From Lepas anatifera (taxonomy: Eukaryota; Arthropoda; Thecostraca; Lepadidae), in contig JAOTON010000210.1 in the NCBI GenBank assembly GCA_034440635.1, forward strand, positions 124,001-188,000: a stretch of 64,000 nucleotides of DNA. The letters run 5' to 3'. The position numbers were made by a program, and so were the translations under genes. Shown piece after piece: positions 25,603 through 37,772 of this stretch (the stretch's first letter is position 1; every line of letters begins with the position of its first letter). The notes beneath the pieces were generated by a model, which was given only the letters and a program-made list of their open reading frames with translations, did no database searches and was not told the DNA's origin.

Positions 25603-26983
25603 ACCCGTACGATTATTGGCGACGATGAGGCATTAGGTGAACACATACTAGGTGCCCATACTCTTCCCGGGTGCTTGGAGAGGCGACAGAATGCCCTAGC
25701 TGACCGAAAAAGGTATTAAGTTGTCCAACAATAGTTTCAATCGCTACATGCGGTCCAGTTACATCTAGGTTCAACGGCGCAGGGCACTAAATTTCGAGCG
25801 GCACGGCACAAATTGGGTACACCACCTGGCAATCAAAAGGGCACCCCGGCAGTGATGGGGGGCACGTGCTCCTTGTGCCCCCCTGGCTGCACCCCTGGAC
25901 AGTAGATAAACTCCGGGAGGCATTAAATAAGCTCAGGGGGCCCGGATCAGCTCAAGGGGCGCAAAAAGGACACCAGACAAGCTCGGAGGCATCAAACTAA
26001 CTCAGAGAGTATTATATAGGTTCAGAAGGCACAATTATTTTCTCAGGGGGGGCACCAGATTGACTACGAAGGCATCAGATCAGCTCAGAGGGCACATGAT
26101 CAGCTCCAGGGGGCACCAGATGAGCTCCACCCGTACGATTATTGGCGACGACGAGGCATTATCTGGAAACGGATTACGTGCCTATACTCTTCCCGGGTGC
26201 TTGGAAAGGCAACAGAATGCTTTAGCTGACCAAACAGGCACTTAATAGTGAAAACAATAGTTGAAATCCCTAAATGCCGTCTAGTTCCACCTAGGTTCAA
26301 CGGCGTAGGGCACTAAATTTCGAGCGGCACGGCCCAAAGGGGGTACACCACCTGGCAATCAAAAGGGCACCCGGCACCGATGGGGGCACGTGCCCCTGTG
26401 CCCCCCTGGACAGTAGATAAACTACAGGAGGCATTAAATAAGTTCAGGGGCCCGGATCAGCTCAAGGGGCACTAAAACAGCTAATAGGGCACCAGGCAAG
26501 CTCGGAGGCATCAAACTGACTTAGAGAGCATTGTATAGGTTCAGAAGGCACAGTTATTTTCTCAGGGGGGCACCAGATTGACTACGAGGGCATCAGATCA
26601 GTTCAGAGGGCACATGATCAGCTCCAGAGGCCAATACCAGCGCTCAGGGGGCACCAGATGAGCTCAAGGGGCACCATATTAGCTTCGTCCGCACGATTAT
26701 TGGCGACGATGAGGCATTATCTGGAAACGGATTACGTGCCTATACTCTTCCCGGGTGCTTGGAAAGGCAACAGAATGCCCTAACTGACCAAAAAGGCACT
26801 TAATTGTCAAACAATAGTTTAAATCGCTAAATGCAGTCTAGTTCTATCTAGGCTCAACGGCGTAGGGCACTAAATTTCGAGCGGCACGGCCCAAGGAGGG
26901 TACACCATCTGGCAATCAAAAGGGCACCCCAGCACCGATGGGGGGGGCACGTGCCCCCTGTGCCCCCCCTGGCTGCGCCCCTG
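25603..26983 (+). repeat. Three tandem higher-order repeats of about 520-560 bp
   Basis: Each unit begins near ACGATTATTGGCGACGA (about 25611, 26135 and 26692) and includes GGGTGCTTGGA, CGGCACGGC and a segment ending in the hAT-like terminus (GTGCCCCCCTGG with CTGCACCCCTG in the first unit, deleted in the second). The first two continue into minisatellite; the third finishes exactly at the element's end. The element end has thus been tandemly amplified. Confidence 0.85.
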
Positions 26984-27602
26984 GCACTGTATCATTCCAA
27001 GGGCAGAGGCTCGACACCAAATATGCCGACACGTCGGAAGTACCTACTGTAGTGGTTCGAGTATTTCTAAATTTAACTTTCAGGGTAGAGTCGACGTGGT
27101 GTTGGTGTTGTTTTTCTGTCAACACATGTATGTGCAGCGCACATGCGGCTCAGCAACGTGAGAAAATCGCCACAACTAAAAACCATTAGTATACATGCTC
27201 GCAAGTAGCTCTATACCTATTGACTCGGATGTATCTTATCATAAACGTCGGAATGAGAAGGCCCAGTGCCCCTAGGAGCAAGGGACTCAGGAAGCCAAAG
27301 CCCGGTTAGGATCCTGGCCGTCCAGCGGCAGCAACGGGGGTTTCAGAAAGGACGGGGTCACTCTCTGTAGATTGCGATTGAGACTAAGGCTGGAGATTTC
27401 TTCTCGGCAAGGCAATACAAGCCATACACCAAGCCTATGGGAGATAATAATTCCAAGGAGGTCTTGAGACGCCCATCCACCTAGGGTCTCCACGCATGAT
27501 TTGGACATACCCACGCTAAGCACGCCTATCTTTAAGATAGTCGTGTCCATAAAAAGTGCCCGCCTTATGGTGATAGGTTCATCACAAATCATGTCCTGGT
27601 GG

Positions 27603-27675
27603 ATGATAATTTTTGGGGCTTATCGACGCACCAACTACCAGGGTCATATGGTGTCGCCAACTCTTTCCCTGTTGG
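27603..27675 (-). mobile_element. 3' fragment of tRNA-type SINE
   Basis: Contains CGACGCACCAACTACCAGGG and GTCGCCAACTCTTTCCCTGTTGG, the reverse complement of the 3' body of the SINEs at 38558 and 49783. The tRNA-related head is missing. Confidence 0.6.
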
Positions 27676-30628
27676 AAAAAACATGTCCTGATGGAATGTC
27701 GGGCCTTTGAGATAGAGGACTCATCTGTGGGGGTCTCCCACACTTGATTTGCTCCTGCGGGAGTCTATGTACGTTGAGATCACAAGCGTAACGTATTATC
27801 TGGAGAGCTTTGCTTTAATGTCATCTACTCCCATTTCTAGCTATTGTGGTTTCTTGTATAAAATACGTTCTGCTGCCTGTTGGTGCAAGGGTTTAACTCC
27901 ATTTGCTATCTTACACCTACTTGCTATTTTATGTACCTTTTTTGGTCTTATATATGACGAGGTACCTGCAGCTTGACGGGACTTCCGTCCTTTTTAATAG
28001 TTCGTTTCCTTTATTATTGATATGGGCGCAAAATGACCTTAGCAATTCGCATGCCGTAAAACTCCAGAGATGTTAATGATGATAATAATTAAATAAGGAG
28101 GTCATTGTGGGCCTGCCCCCTACTGTTAGTGAAAATTCCCCCATTTCAGTCAAACTGGAGAAAAGCGTGCAGGTATTAAGCAGCCCGAATCCGAAGAATT
28201 TTGGATTATAGAATTGAGGGTTTCTTGTCAGTAGGGGGTGGTAAGTTACTTGGCCCCTCCACGTTTTACTGGTGGCGACGCGCATGTATGATATAAGCCC
28301 TGTATATATGTGTATACAGCCCTGTATACTTAGGATATTTAGCCCTGTATGTATGTATAATATAAGCTCTTTTCTGTCTATTCTCGTCCTATATTTTGGC
28401 GACCAAGTTCATGTTCTTCGGCTGTGGCTCGGCCAAGCAACTTTTAGTCGTTAATATTAATGCTAATGGCTTGAATCATTTGCTTCAGCACTGAGAGCGA
28501 AGATGCTAGGCCACTGTGAGGTGTTGGTGGATGAGGGGCTTAGCCCTAGACCTTCCAGAAATGACATGTGAGACTTTAAAAGTAGCCCATAAAAGTTCCC
28601 GTGTTAATCAGAAAAATCGTGATAGGTTAAGTTTGTTTTCACCGGGCCTCCCTTACAGTGACACTGGATTCAACACGGGGGGGGCGGCGAGCCACCCCCC
28701 AAAAACACCAGATGTTTTAAAGCACACCGGAAAACTGAACAATGTTCTAATGCCACTGTTTTATGGTTTAGAGCATCAATCCAAATGGGTTCCTTAATTC
28801 TATCAAATTCTTCAATGAAGCGCTGCTTCTGAAGAGCCATAGAGTGAATATCGTGATAATAAACCAGTTTCCGATAATCAGGTTGAAATAGCTCCAGAAT
28901 GCATTTTCATTTTCCTTTTCGAGCTCTCGGCGTGTCGGTTTGACCCATCTGCGTGAATTCCTTGCCGCAATCATTTCACACTAGGTCGTATACCTCTGGG
29001 ACCGAAACACGTCTAATATTTATTAGAATTGGTGCACTTGCGCCTGGTCAGAGACGGTCAGTGAGATAGCCTTAGGCATGTCTAGACTATAGGCAAGGCC
29101 ATGTATGCAGATAATCTAAGATGTTTTGGGAAAATTTATGTTTTAATGCGTGAATTAACAGAAGTTCGACATAAGTTATCGGTTTTAGTAATTTTTCATA
29201 GCTATTTTAACCGGTTTGATTAATTGATAGTCTCTTGCCTGGATATGCGTGTCCAGTTTATACTCTAGGGGCACAAAAATGCAGAGATGAATGCATTTTT
29301 GGTCTACACCTTGTTCGCCGAAGCGAAATTTGCCTCCGAATTACTTTTTCTGTGGACAATGTCCACTGGACATGCGTTTCAAAATAAAACTCTAGGCGCA
29401 CACGGGGTGTATTTTGTCCTTCGTAAATGACTTAAAACGAAAAACAAAAAATTAGAAATCTGCATTCTGCTTAACATCGTTTTGTTAGGAATTGCCTGTC
29501 ACTAACAATAAGCGAGTAAGCATTTATCTCTGGATGGTAAATATGTACTTATTTTTTCAAAGTGAAGGAGGTGATTTTGGGAAAATGTCCTGTCTTCTAC
29601 CGTACGATAAAGTAGTCATGATTTCTGTGAAATTTACTAAGACCCCGCTTGGACGAAAACGTTCCACTGCCACTGCTTGTATACAAGCTATATACAGGTT
29701 TGATGTCAGACCATTTTGAAGTGAGCTACCTCGAACTAATTGGGTCCAAATTGGATTAGCTGATCTAATTGAATCCAAACTGGCATGAATTGATCCAAAT
29801 AAAGGCCTCTCACAGTTAAAATATGTATTTTTGGAAAATTGTGTGCCAACCGAAACCAGCTCAGTCCGTGGCATCAGAATATACTTAACAAGCGAAGTGT
29901 TTGGAAAACGTTTAAACCCGGAACACCCTAGTGAGACGTATATTTCAAGGTCATTTATCAGCTAAGCTCCCTTAGAAAAAAATCATTTCCGACGTTTTCA
30001 CTCCTTTCACTCCTAATCCTAACAATCTGATTTTACTACTCCATAAAAACATCAGGAGTTTGCCAAATTCGACACATCTTACTGGATTGTTAGCACAAGG
30101 TTGGACGAACTTAATTCAACATGCGCGGATGCTAATTCGCGACGGCAATGCCTATTAGCAAAGTGGCTCTTCCAGGAGGCTGGGACGTAGACCTCGGGTT
30201 AATCACGAGCCTGCTCAAACATACAAGCCACTTATACTCGAGTTCAATTGTATTGACAATACTTTGCAATAAGTCTTCTGCACGCCTGCTTGGTGGAGGT
30301 AGCGATTTGGTTCGAAGCGTGGTCGCCTGTGAGCATTTGTTTCCTGCAATATAACATAAGCTGGTGCTTCGCTGTCGGTGGTACCAGCATATCCACCTCC
30401 TGCTAAGCCTGCGCACTTCTTGAAGAAACAGATATTGGAGAGGCACGCAAAATCAACAAGTTTCTAAATGAAACATCACACAGCTATCTATCAAACCATA
30501 CATTCGACACCACACCACAATAAACACTTCAATAAACACTCAAACATTCCAAATAAACACTATCAGTGGCACTCCGGCGGGCCACAGGAACAACGTTCAG
30601 GGGTTGATCATCCACATGTATGACAATT
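27676..30628. other. No recognised gene; region downstream of the GPCR
   Basis: Short frames only. Three AATAAA motifs in forward orientation cluster at about 30520-30560, which would suit a plus-strand transcript ending here, but no plus-strand gene is seen. A short TATAAGCCCTGTAT repeat lies near 28290-28370. Confidence 0.5.
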
Positions 30629-31820
30629 TCACACCCGTTGAATAGGACCCTCGTTCAGTTCTGTGTTCTCCACCGATATGACAGTGACCCCAGTCATGGC
30701 CGAGCAGTTGGACCAATCAGAGGACTCCATGGACGAGTCTCTCGCATAGGTCGGCTGCCCGTGCTGGTCGAACCGTGGACGCCCTCCACCCTCGGTCAGC
30801 CGACCCGCGCGGTCCAGCGCCATCCGACACAGCGGGTTCTCCCTGATGCGTCGCTGGCGACGACCGCCGCCGCGACGGCTCACCACGTGCACGCTATGCG
30901 GCGCGCTGTGCGCACTCATGCGCCGCTCAAAGAGTTTCAACACCTCATGCTGCATGTTCTGCGCGCGCAGGCTGTAGAGGAACGGCGCCAGCGCCGCGTT
31001 ACTCACGACAAATATCAGACTGACGTGAGTGTAGAGCGAAGGGAACGGCCTCTGATAGCACACGCGCACCAGCTCCACAGCAAAGTACGGCACGTAACAG
31101 CACGCGAAGAGAACCACCACTGAAACCGACACCTTGGCGGCCCGCGCCTCCGAGCTCTGCCAAAGGGCGTTGGCGCTGTAGAGCTGGCGGCGGATGGTGC
31201 TGACCACCGGCCTCTGTTGCGGCTGCCGCTCCTGCTCCGACGCAGATGTGGCTCCGGACGTCGGCTCCGACGGCGCCGGCGGCTGTGCTCGGGACCGCGC
31301 GCGCTCGGTGCACCGGCGCGCCGCCCGCGAGATACAGAGGTAGATCCAGGCGAGCAGCAGCAGCGGCAGCAGCAGCACCATTGCCACCTGCATGATGACC
31401 ACCAGCTGGCGCTGGCTTGTCCAGTGCCGGTTGTCGCGGTACTCGTCGCTGAAGTCGTGCGGGTCCGGAGGTCCGGTGTCGCGAGGCTGACACACCGTCC
31501 AGCCCCGCGTGCGCAGCTCGCCGATCGTCGATGCCGTCGCCGACGCCAGGCTGACGGTCCAGCCGACGGCAACCAGCAGCGCCGCGCGACCGGGCGTCAT
31601 CACGGCGTGGTAGCGCAGCGGGTCCTCGATGGCGCAGAACTTGTCGACGCCGATGATGACGGTGGCGAAGACGGAGGAGGTGATGACGAACATGGCGACG
31701 GCGTCCATGGGCCGGCAGACGCCACGGTGCATGCTGTCCGGGCTGATGGTGTCGATCACCACCAACGGCAGCAGCACCGACGACGACAGCAGGTTGGTGA
31801 CGCTCAGGCTGCTGATCAAC
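30629..31820 (-). CDS. Orphan class A GPCR, terminal coding exon (TM2 to C-terminus)
   Basis: Large 3' coding exon of a rhodopsin-family receptor in the plasma membrane; ligand unknown. Numbering on the 445-residue joined protein: TM2 about 50-73 with N58 at position 2.50; C84 (3.25) and C159 in ECL2 could form the usual disulfide; TM3 ends GVDKF with D108-K109-F110 in place of DRY; W136 is the TM4 tryptophan; TM5 has P201; ICL3 is long and rich in R, P and S; E273 fits 6.30; TM6 has CYVP (C290 to P293) instead of CWxP; TM7 has APFLY (P328, Y331) instead of NPxxY. Residue 3.32 is A, so the aspartate anchor of amine receptors is absent. The C-tail of about 110 residues is Arg/Ser rich. The exon opens after CTGTCGGCAG (acceptor AG at 31821-31822) and ends at TGA 30629-30631. 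It is much more GC-rich than its surroundings. I saw no AATAAA on this strand just downstream. Confidence 0.93.
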
Positions 31821-32849
31821 CTGCCGACAGGGGTGCCGCGTCAGTCCGGTCCAGAAGCAGATACGTGTGCTGTGTATGTGCGGAAAAAAATGCGGAGCAC
31901 GGACGCTTAGATACGAAAGCAATTTCAATCGTGTCGTGAGGAAATTATACCAGTGTTTGCTACTGCCCCTATAGTGCAGCTTTGTTCTAACCAGAAATTA
32001 ACGGCCTCAGGGAACATGTCATTTATTGAATTATGTCATTATTATTTATTTAAACATGGCTTCAGCCACATGACAAAAACACAATGGCCAGCTATGTGAA
32101 GAAACTTCACGGCCAAACAATGACCAATGAATTGTGTTTTTTTACAATACATCACACTGCTTTCAGGCATGATGGATTCTAAGGGCTGACAAAATTGTAA
32201 ACATGTAATTTTCATCGCAAACAACACGAGTTGCATAGTTTTACGTTTTTGCAACAAAACAAAGGCAAAAAGCGATAAACCACATTCGTAACTTAAATCT
32301 TTTCATCGGATGTATGTACAAACTTAGCCAATGGGCATCGGTAGATATTCCCGGTTACTGCAATACGTAGCCGTCATAGTACAGGCTAATAAGATCGTGA
32401 CTGCACGATCTGGACGTTGTCTCGCCATTGAGCTGGACTTAACGGCTTAGAAGCTTAACAACCACACATCACTACCACCTTCTTATGAAATAAATATGCC
32501 CAGTGAGGCGGCTCCTTCACCAAAGTTTCTGGTTTCCAATGGTCTCTGTGCAGGCCAGCTCAAGCGAACACAAATAGGGCGCTCCAGTTCCACGTTGCAT
32601 GACTCATCCAGAAACATTGACATGCCATGGGGCATGACGCAACTGCTTTGTTCGCTGTATCGGCGGCGGCGCTGTTGCAGAGGCGATGTCGGCGGCGATA
32701 GCACGCGCCGGCCCTTCCAGCCGCTGTCTCCCGCTAGCGGCCTGTTCTGATGCTGGACCCGTCCACCCACGCTCGCGCAAGCTCCCACGCGCCGCCCGTG
32801 CAACCGGAGAGTTTGTGGCCAGGGACAACTGCAGCTGCAGCAGGCACTG

Positions 32850-33330
32850 AAACCGGCCGCTGTAGCAGCCGGGCATGCTGCACCAGCGTGAAACCAGCGG
32901 CGGTCTGAAACCTGCAGCGGCTGCAGTGGTACCGAAAACTGCAGCGGTTCAGAGATCTGTAAATGAACTGAAATCTGCCACCGTACACTGAATTATGCTG
33001 CTGTGCACTGAAGCCTGCTGCCGTGCACTGAAACTTAATGCAGCAGCACAGACACCTGGCGCACTTTTTTGTGGCAATGCTGGGCACACTGGGATACCTG
33101 TCATAGTGGCCTTAGTGCCCTAATGACCTAGCCCGCGGTAGAAAATGTGCACCATTTGTCCTCTGCTTCTAAAACCTTTCGTAACAGCGCCGGCTGTCTC
33201 AGGAATTTGTCACTGAAACTTGCATCCCAGGCACTGAAGCCTGTCCCAATAGCACCTTCTGTTGCAGTACGGCTGAAACGCGCCGCAGTGGCACTGAAAC
33301 CCACAGCGCTACTGAGGAAACCTCCGAAGC
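32850..33330. repeat. Degenerate GC-rich repeat in GPCR intron
   Basis: Recurring GCACTGAAAC/CCGCTG-type motifs at irregular spacing of about 25-35 bp (for example near 32843, 32890, 32910, 33005, 33025, 33225 and 33295). The repetition produces GFSA-like amino-acid echoes in minus-strand frames, which are a by-product and not evidence of a gene. Confidence 0.5.
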
Positions 33331-34392
33331 CAAGCTGGCCGTTGCACCGATAAACCATCCTGCACTCATGCTGAAACTTCTTGCTGTGTCTGTTCCCGTG
33401 AGCACAAACTGGAGTTCCGTGTCAATGCTGTTCAGACATTGTTCACGGTAGCATGGAAAAACATACCAAATACAGAGACATTGCGTTGAAATGCAGAGGG
33501 CCGATGCAGCGGCGTCGAATCCTGCCGACTTGGCCCCGACACACAAGTCGGCACAGATGGTATATACATGTTCATAACGCGCTGACAAACAAAAAATGCT
33601 ACCAGTGCCGATGACGCCTGTCCCATTGCCACTGAGAGCTGCTGCACTGCTTCTGAACGAATTTTCGGCAATGTTCGACAAGGCTTCCGGTGGATGAACG
33701 CCAGTGCGTGACTGAAGAGCGAACTCTCATTTGCTTCCTGAATCCGTTGATGTCACTGGAGTCACTCAAAGTGCAGTCAGAGAGGGCTTAGGACCAGAAA
33801 TGACAACCGTCCATCAAGTCTGACTCGTCGTTTTAGGCAGCCAATTTTAACTCCTTAACCGCCCCGTGCCGACTTTCTCCGCGTCTTTATCATGACTTCT
33901 ATTACTTCAACCTACTTTTCCTCTAAAGCCTATTGCCCAATAGTTCGTGGGCAGCCTCTGACAGCGGTGCCAAAGCCGTTTGGTCAGTTGCTGCGGAGTT
34001 AGAGGTGCGTTAGCTGCACCCTGAGCTGGTGGTGCTACACATGTCGCCTGCCTTTCAGAGAGTGTACAGGAAACTCTAGCTGTCAGGCCATCAGCATTTG
34101 TTATAGCTTATTACGATGCTGGAGCCAAAGCGTCCACAAATGTTTGCTGATGACATTTCCATTGCCCTGACTCAAGCCAGGCCTTTTTATACAGCTACCC
34201 TGAAAAGGCTATGCGGATTTTCCGGCACGACTCTTGTCACGTTTGACGAGATCTGAAATTTGGATAGAACCAGTGGTGTTCATTTACAAATGCTGGAACT
34301 TTCAGGACCATATTGAGATGCAGCACATCTCGTTCCTGCCCTGGTAACGGTGTATCTTCAGAGGTCACTCATGTCATCGTCGCTCATGAAAG

Positions 34393-35028
34393 GTGGCGCG
34401 TGACACCTGTCCGCCAAAGACATCGCCAGCCGAACACCCTCTCCGGTCCAATGCTGTCACCTCAGCTTCAGTCATCTGCATGCGCAATGGCCATCTGAGG
34501 CAAATGCCGGATGCAGCGCCCCCGATGCATGAGCTGGTGCCTCAGCAGCCTTGGCGGTGTGCTGATCGCCCACGGGACGACATGAAGCCTGCACCTCTAA
34601 AGGACCCGAACCACCTTCTGGTAGGCATTTGCATCTCTAAAGCACTAACGGCGCGTCGCGGCGCTGCGGCGGCTTATGGAGATGAGCGACACGCGCCGCA
34701 TGCGGTCAGATGGTCTGGCAGCCGTCCGCCGGTCGGATACCACACACACATGCCGTCGCACCGCCGCCGCGGCAATAAACTGCGCAATCTGGCAACACTG
34801 GCCGTGAAGGACACAGACCGCTCCCGGATACAGATATCCCCAGGTATTGGGATTAGCGGACAGCTGATCAGTCTGCGAAAGGTCGTCCATTCAAAACAAG
34901 TTAACAGCTTGCCTAACGCAACAGCGCGCGTTTTCACAGACGTCACCCAGCGACATCTCTACGAGGTAGGATATTATTTTTTCATTACAAGCGAGTATTG
35001 TACATCCACACGGCACGTGTTTCGCTGA
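34393..35028 (+). other. 211-codon open frame of unknown status
   Basis: One of the longest plus-strand frames, lying within the receptor intron and antisense to it. The predicted protein is rich in Arg, Pro and His, with no signal peptide, transmembrane segment or domain known to me, and its final part becomes AT-rich. No splice or promoter context supports it. It may be a chance frame over a GC-rich patch or an unrecognised exon. Confidence 0.15.
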
Positions 35029-35195
35029 CAAAGATTTAAAGCCACCAGTAGCCGGACATTCGCGTTGGTTTCTTTCTGTGAACTTTTCTGGCAATTAATT
35101 TTTCATCCGTCTGGTCAGCTTCTAGCCTTCAATACACTTTTGTTTAAACAGCTCGAAATATTAGCAGTCACTTGGCAATTTTACTGACAGCCTAA

Positions 35196-37003
35196 CACCC
35201 GCCCCAATGGAGGGATGGGGGAGGGGCTTAAATATCCCATTCGATCTCGGCTCTCATGCGCGACAGCGGAAAAACGTGAAGGCTGGTCGACAGCCCAAAA
35301 TAAGTAATGAAGAAACAATATGGGTTCTTTTTTTCCTCAGATTCTTATGGAGGTCATGACAGATCAGAGAAGGTGACAGGTTAGCTAAGGGTTTCTAGGC
35401 TTTAGCGTCTGACTAAGATGAGCAAGCGTCTATTTTGAGCGATACTCGCTTCCTCTCGTTACGGCGAATATAAGGATGCAACATATGACCATAAAAGGTC
35501 AAACATAAAAATGACCTGGCCTAAGGTAAGGTCTAGATCATCATCTGACTTAACACGCGCATTGACGGGGGTCTGAGCCACCTTCGCATTGACGGGGGGC
35601 GGGTACCCGCCCCCCTAAGATCTCGAGAACCACGGTAGGTAGCGAAAAACGGTAAACGGTGTTGGGCTGCCCATCCACTTCTCCATCGAAAACATTTGAA
35701 CCATTTTTTTGTCAGGTCACATTTAAGGTCACGAGAGGTCAAAACATGCCCGTCATAGGGATAACATGTAAAATTCAGTTTTTCGGGCATTACATCAGAA
35801 CAAGTAAAGATAGAGCAAAACGACTTGAGCTATATGAATTCTCTTAGCAAGCCGAATCGAATGATATATAATTTGACCTTGCTAGGTCAAATCAAGGATT
35901 TTACCTGACCTGAGGTCAGGTCAGGGTCAAATTATATAAAATGCATATCATTAGAACTGCAAAGCCAAGGCGAGTCTAATGCAGCTAAAATAAATGCTCT
36001 ATCACCATCCGTTACTGGGTTATTCCGTAAAAACCATTTTCCCATGTATTTCCAATGGAGAGGTCATGCCTCGTACCTGACCTTAGGTCATCGATATAAA
36101 AAATACCGGAACATATGTTAGAGAACTCAGTGGGGCCATTATGTGATATGAGTTTCAATCGGATAAGTTCACTCTGTTCCGACTTATGCTATCTTAAACT
36201 TTTTTTGAGGTCGGGTCACTTGACCTGTACTGGTGACCTGACCTGAGATGACCTAACCTTAAAATTTTCACAGAAGTTGTAAAAATGATGAGGAAAAAGG
36301 TATAACAAGTACGGCGGCGCTACGCGCCGCCGTTTTTCTACTGTCTACGAAAAACCCGAGGGGGGGCGGGTACCCGGCCCCCGTCAATGCGCGTGTTAAC
36401 ATAGCCAATATGCATATCATTGGATAATAATGATAATCCAAACGTAATGACATCAAAATAAGAACTAAATCATCCCTTCCTGCATAGTTATTTATCTGTG
36501 TCTGAAAACCTTCTTAAATAATCCCAGGTGACCTATCAGAGGTCACAGGTCCAACACATCCCTGAAGAGGGGCCTAAGATACTACGGTCTCGAGAATAAG
36601 AAGGTGTTCTAAGCCGTATCTACAGAAACAAAGTTTTTCGGCCAATTCCTGTTTTCTCCATGCATTCTTGGAGCAGAGGTCATGACCCGTACCTGACCCT
36701 TGGTCATCGATGTATAAAATCCTGTTAACACGCCTCTTGGTACTTAGCCCGTTATCGGATATGAATATCGGATCAATAGATTAAACTTGCTTTCACTGGT
36801 GTCACATGAAACATTTTGGGACGTGAGGTAATTTGATCTGGTCTGGTGACCTGACCTGAGATGACTTTAACTTAAGATTTTCGGAAACGCTGCTGAATCT
36901 ATCAAGAATAAGATGTGCCATGTTCGGTGGCGCTTTTCGCCGAGGTTTTTTGGTGACTCCACCCGAGGGGTGTTCAACCCCCCGCCCCCCACTGGGGCGA
37001 GGG
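35196..37003 (+). mobile_element. TTAA-type TGACCT-rich element, family E, split by a nested element
   Basis: The left end CACCCGCCCCAATGGAGGG follows CTAA at 35192-35195, and the right end CCCACTGGGGCGAGGG precedes CTTA at 37004-37007. Both halves have TGACCT-rich bodies. Removing the 842-bp insert plus one TTAA leaves about 0.96 kb, close to the 1.03-kb length of family A. The outer end boundaries and the linking of the two halves are inferred. Confidence 0.5.
35554..36395 (+). mobile_element. TTAA-flanked MITE, family B copy 1 (842 bp)
   Basis: Flanked by TTAA at 35550-35553 and 36396-36399. Terminal inverted repeat is the perfect 18-mer CACGCGCATTGACGGGGG. Behind the left end, CGCATTGACGGGGGG occurs again, followed by the palindrome GGCGGGTACCCGCC; the right end has a single copy with the same palindrome type. 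The body contains TGACCTGAGGTCA and many single hexamers. No coding frame of note. Confidence 0.88.
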
Positions 37004-37450
37004 CTTATCCACTACAATGGTTATCAAATGCTTCTTGATGCAAGTATCAGCTCGGTAAAAAAATTGTGAAAACATTTCATAAGCATGCATGACCAGCCAT
37101 TATGAAACTGTGCGGACTTAAGCAGCTTGTTAATGTCAGGTCTAGAAAAGCAAGAAAAATGTTCTTAATCCGAACCATAAAGTTTTCAGGTATTTAACCA
37201 TGAGAGAATTCCTGCATTTAGCAGGTGGGAGCGGGCCTGTTCAGTTGAACCCGCCACGATACAGGCACAGGTGTTCACCGCTCCTCAGAACATATGTTAC
37301 TCCACTGAGCGTGTCCTTGATGGTTCTGACTTAGGGGAAGTGCTGTTGGCTTCACTTCATCGGCCACCAGCCGCGACTGTTGGCGGCCACGCCTGCATCA
37401 GCGCCGGAGCCTTAGGGCGACTGAACAGTCATTCCCCGACCCTTCAGCTG

Positions 37451-37772
37451 CATAGGCGGATCCAGAGAGGGAGCAAACAGGGCAGGTGTCCTGTTCGACG
37501 CGCCCGGCACCTCACACCTCCTAGAACTTCTCGGCGCCCTCTGAAACGTCGCTTCCCATCCTCCCTGCGCAGGATACAAGCCTTGGCGCCTTCGCGATGC
37601 AGTATGCCGCCCAACTGATGTCACACCTTAAAAATCGGCGCAACTGGAAAAATGGCACACCCTCTATTCCCAGATGGTGCCCCCTCCGAGCCCAAATGAG
37701 GTCCCTTTGGATACAAATGGCGCCCCCTGGTCAGTTTGTTCCCTCATATCTGAAGCCATCGATCCGCCTATG
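37451..37772. mobile_element. hAT-like MITE, 322 bp
   Basis: Ends CATAGGCGGATCCAGAG and, in reverse complement, CATAGGCGGATCGATGG. Flanks ttcagctg (37443-37450) and ttctgttg (37773-37780) agree at 6 of 8, fitting a decayed 8-bp duplication. The interior is GC-rich and non-coding. Confidence 0.6.

Larger units (their letters stand above)
22291..26983. mobile_element. 4.7-kb hAT-like element filled with minisatellite
   Basis: The ends are a perfect 15-bp inverted repeat, CAGGGGCGCAGCCAG at 22291-22305 and its reverse complement at 26969-26983. They are flanked by identical 8-mers gcactgta at 22283-22290 and 26984-26991. An 8-bp duplication and CAGGGG-type ends are standard for the hAT superfamily. 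There is no transposase: the interior is about 0.65 kb of AT-richer sequence, then degenerate GGCACCAGATCAGCTCAGG-type repeats, then three long higher-order repeats. A 1-kb TTAA element interrupts it at 23482-24507. As a non-autonomous element it would have needed a transposase supplied from elsewhere. Confidence 0.88.

Noticed and set aside
22283..26991. CRISPR-like or centromeric satellite array
   Set aside because: Units are too variable with no regular spacers, the genome is eukaryotic, and the array is bounded by transposon ends with a target duplication.
30629..31820. Biogenic amine receptor identity
   Set aside because: The residue equivalent to D3.32 is alanine, so the amine-binding salt bridge is absent; I keep it as an orphan class A receptor.
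30999..31939. Long open frames overlapping the GPCR exon on both strands (309, 185 and 240 codons)
   Set aside because: They are by-products of the high GC content of the receptor exon: His/Ala/Arg-rich strings with no domain, while the receptor frame has clear helices and motifs.
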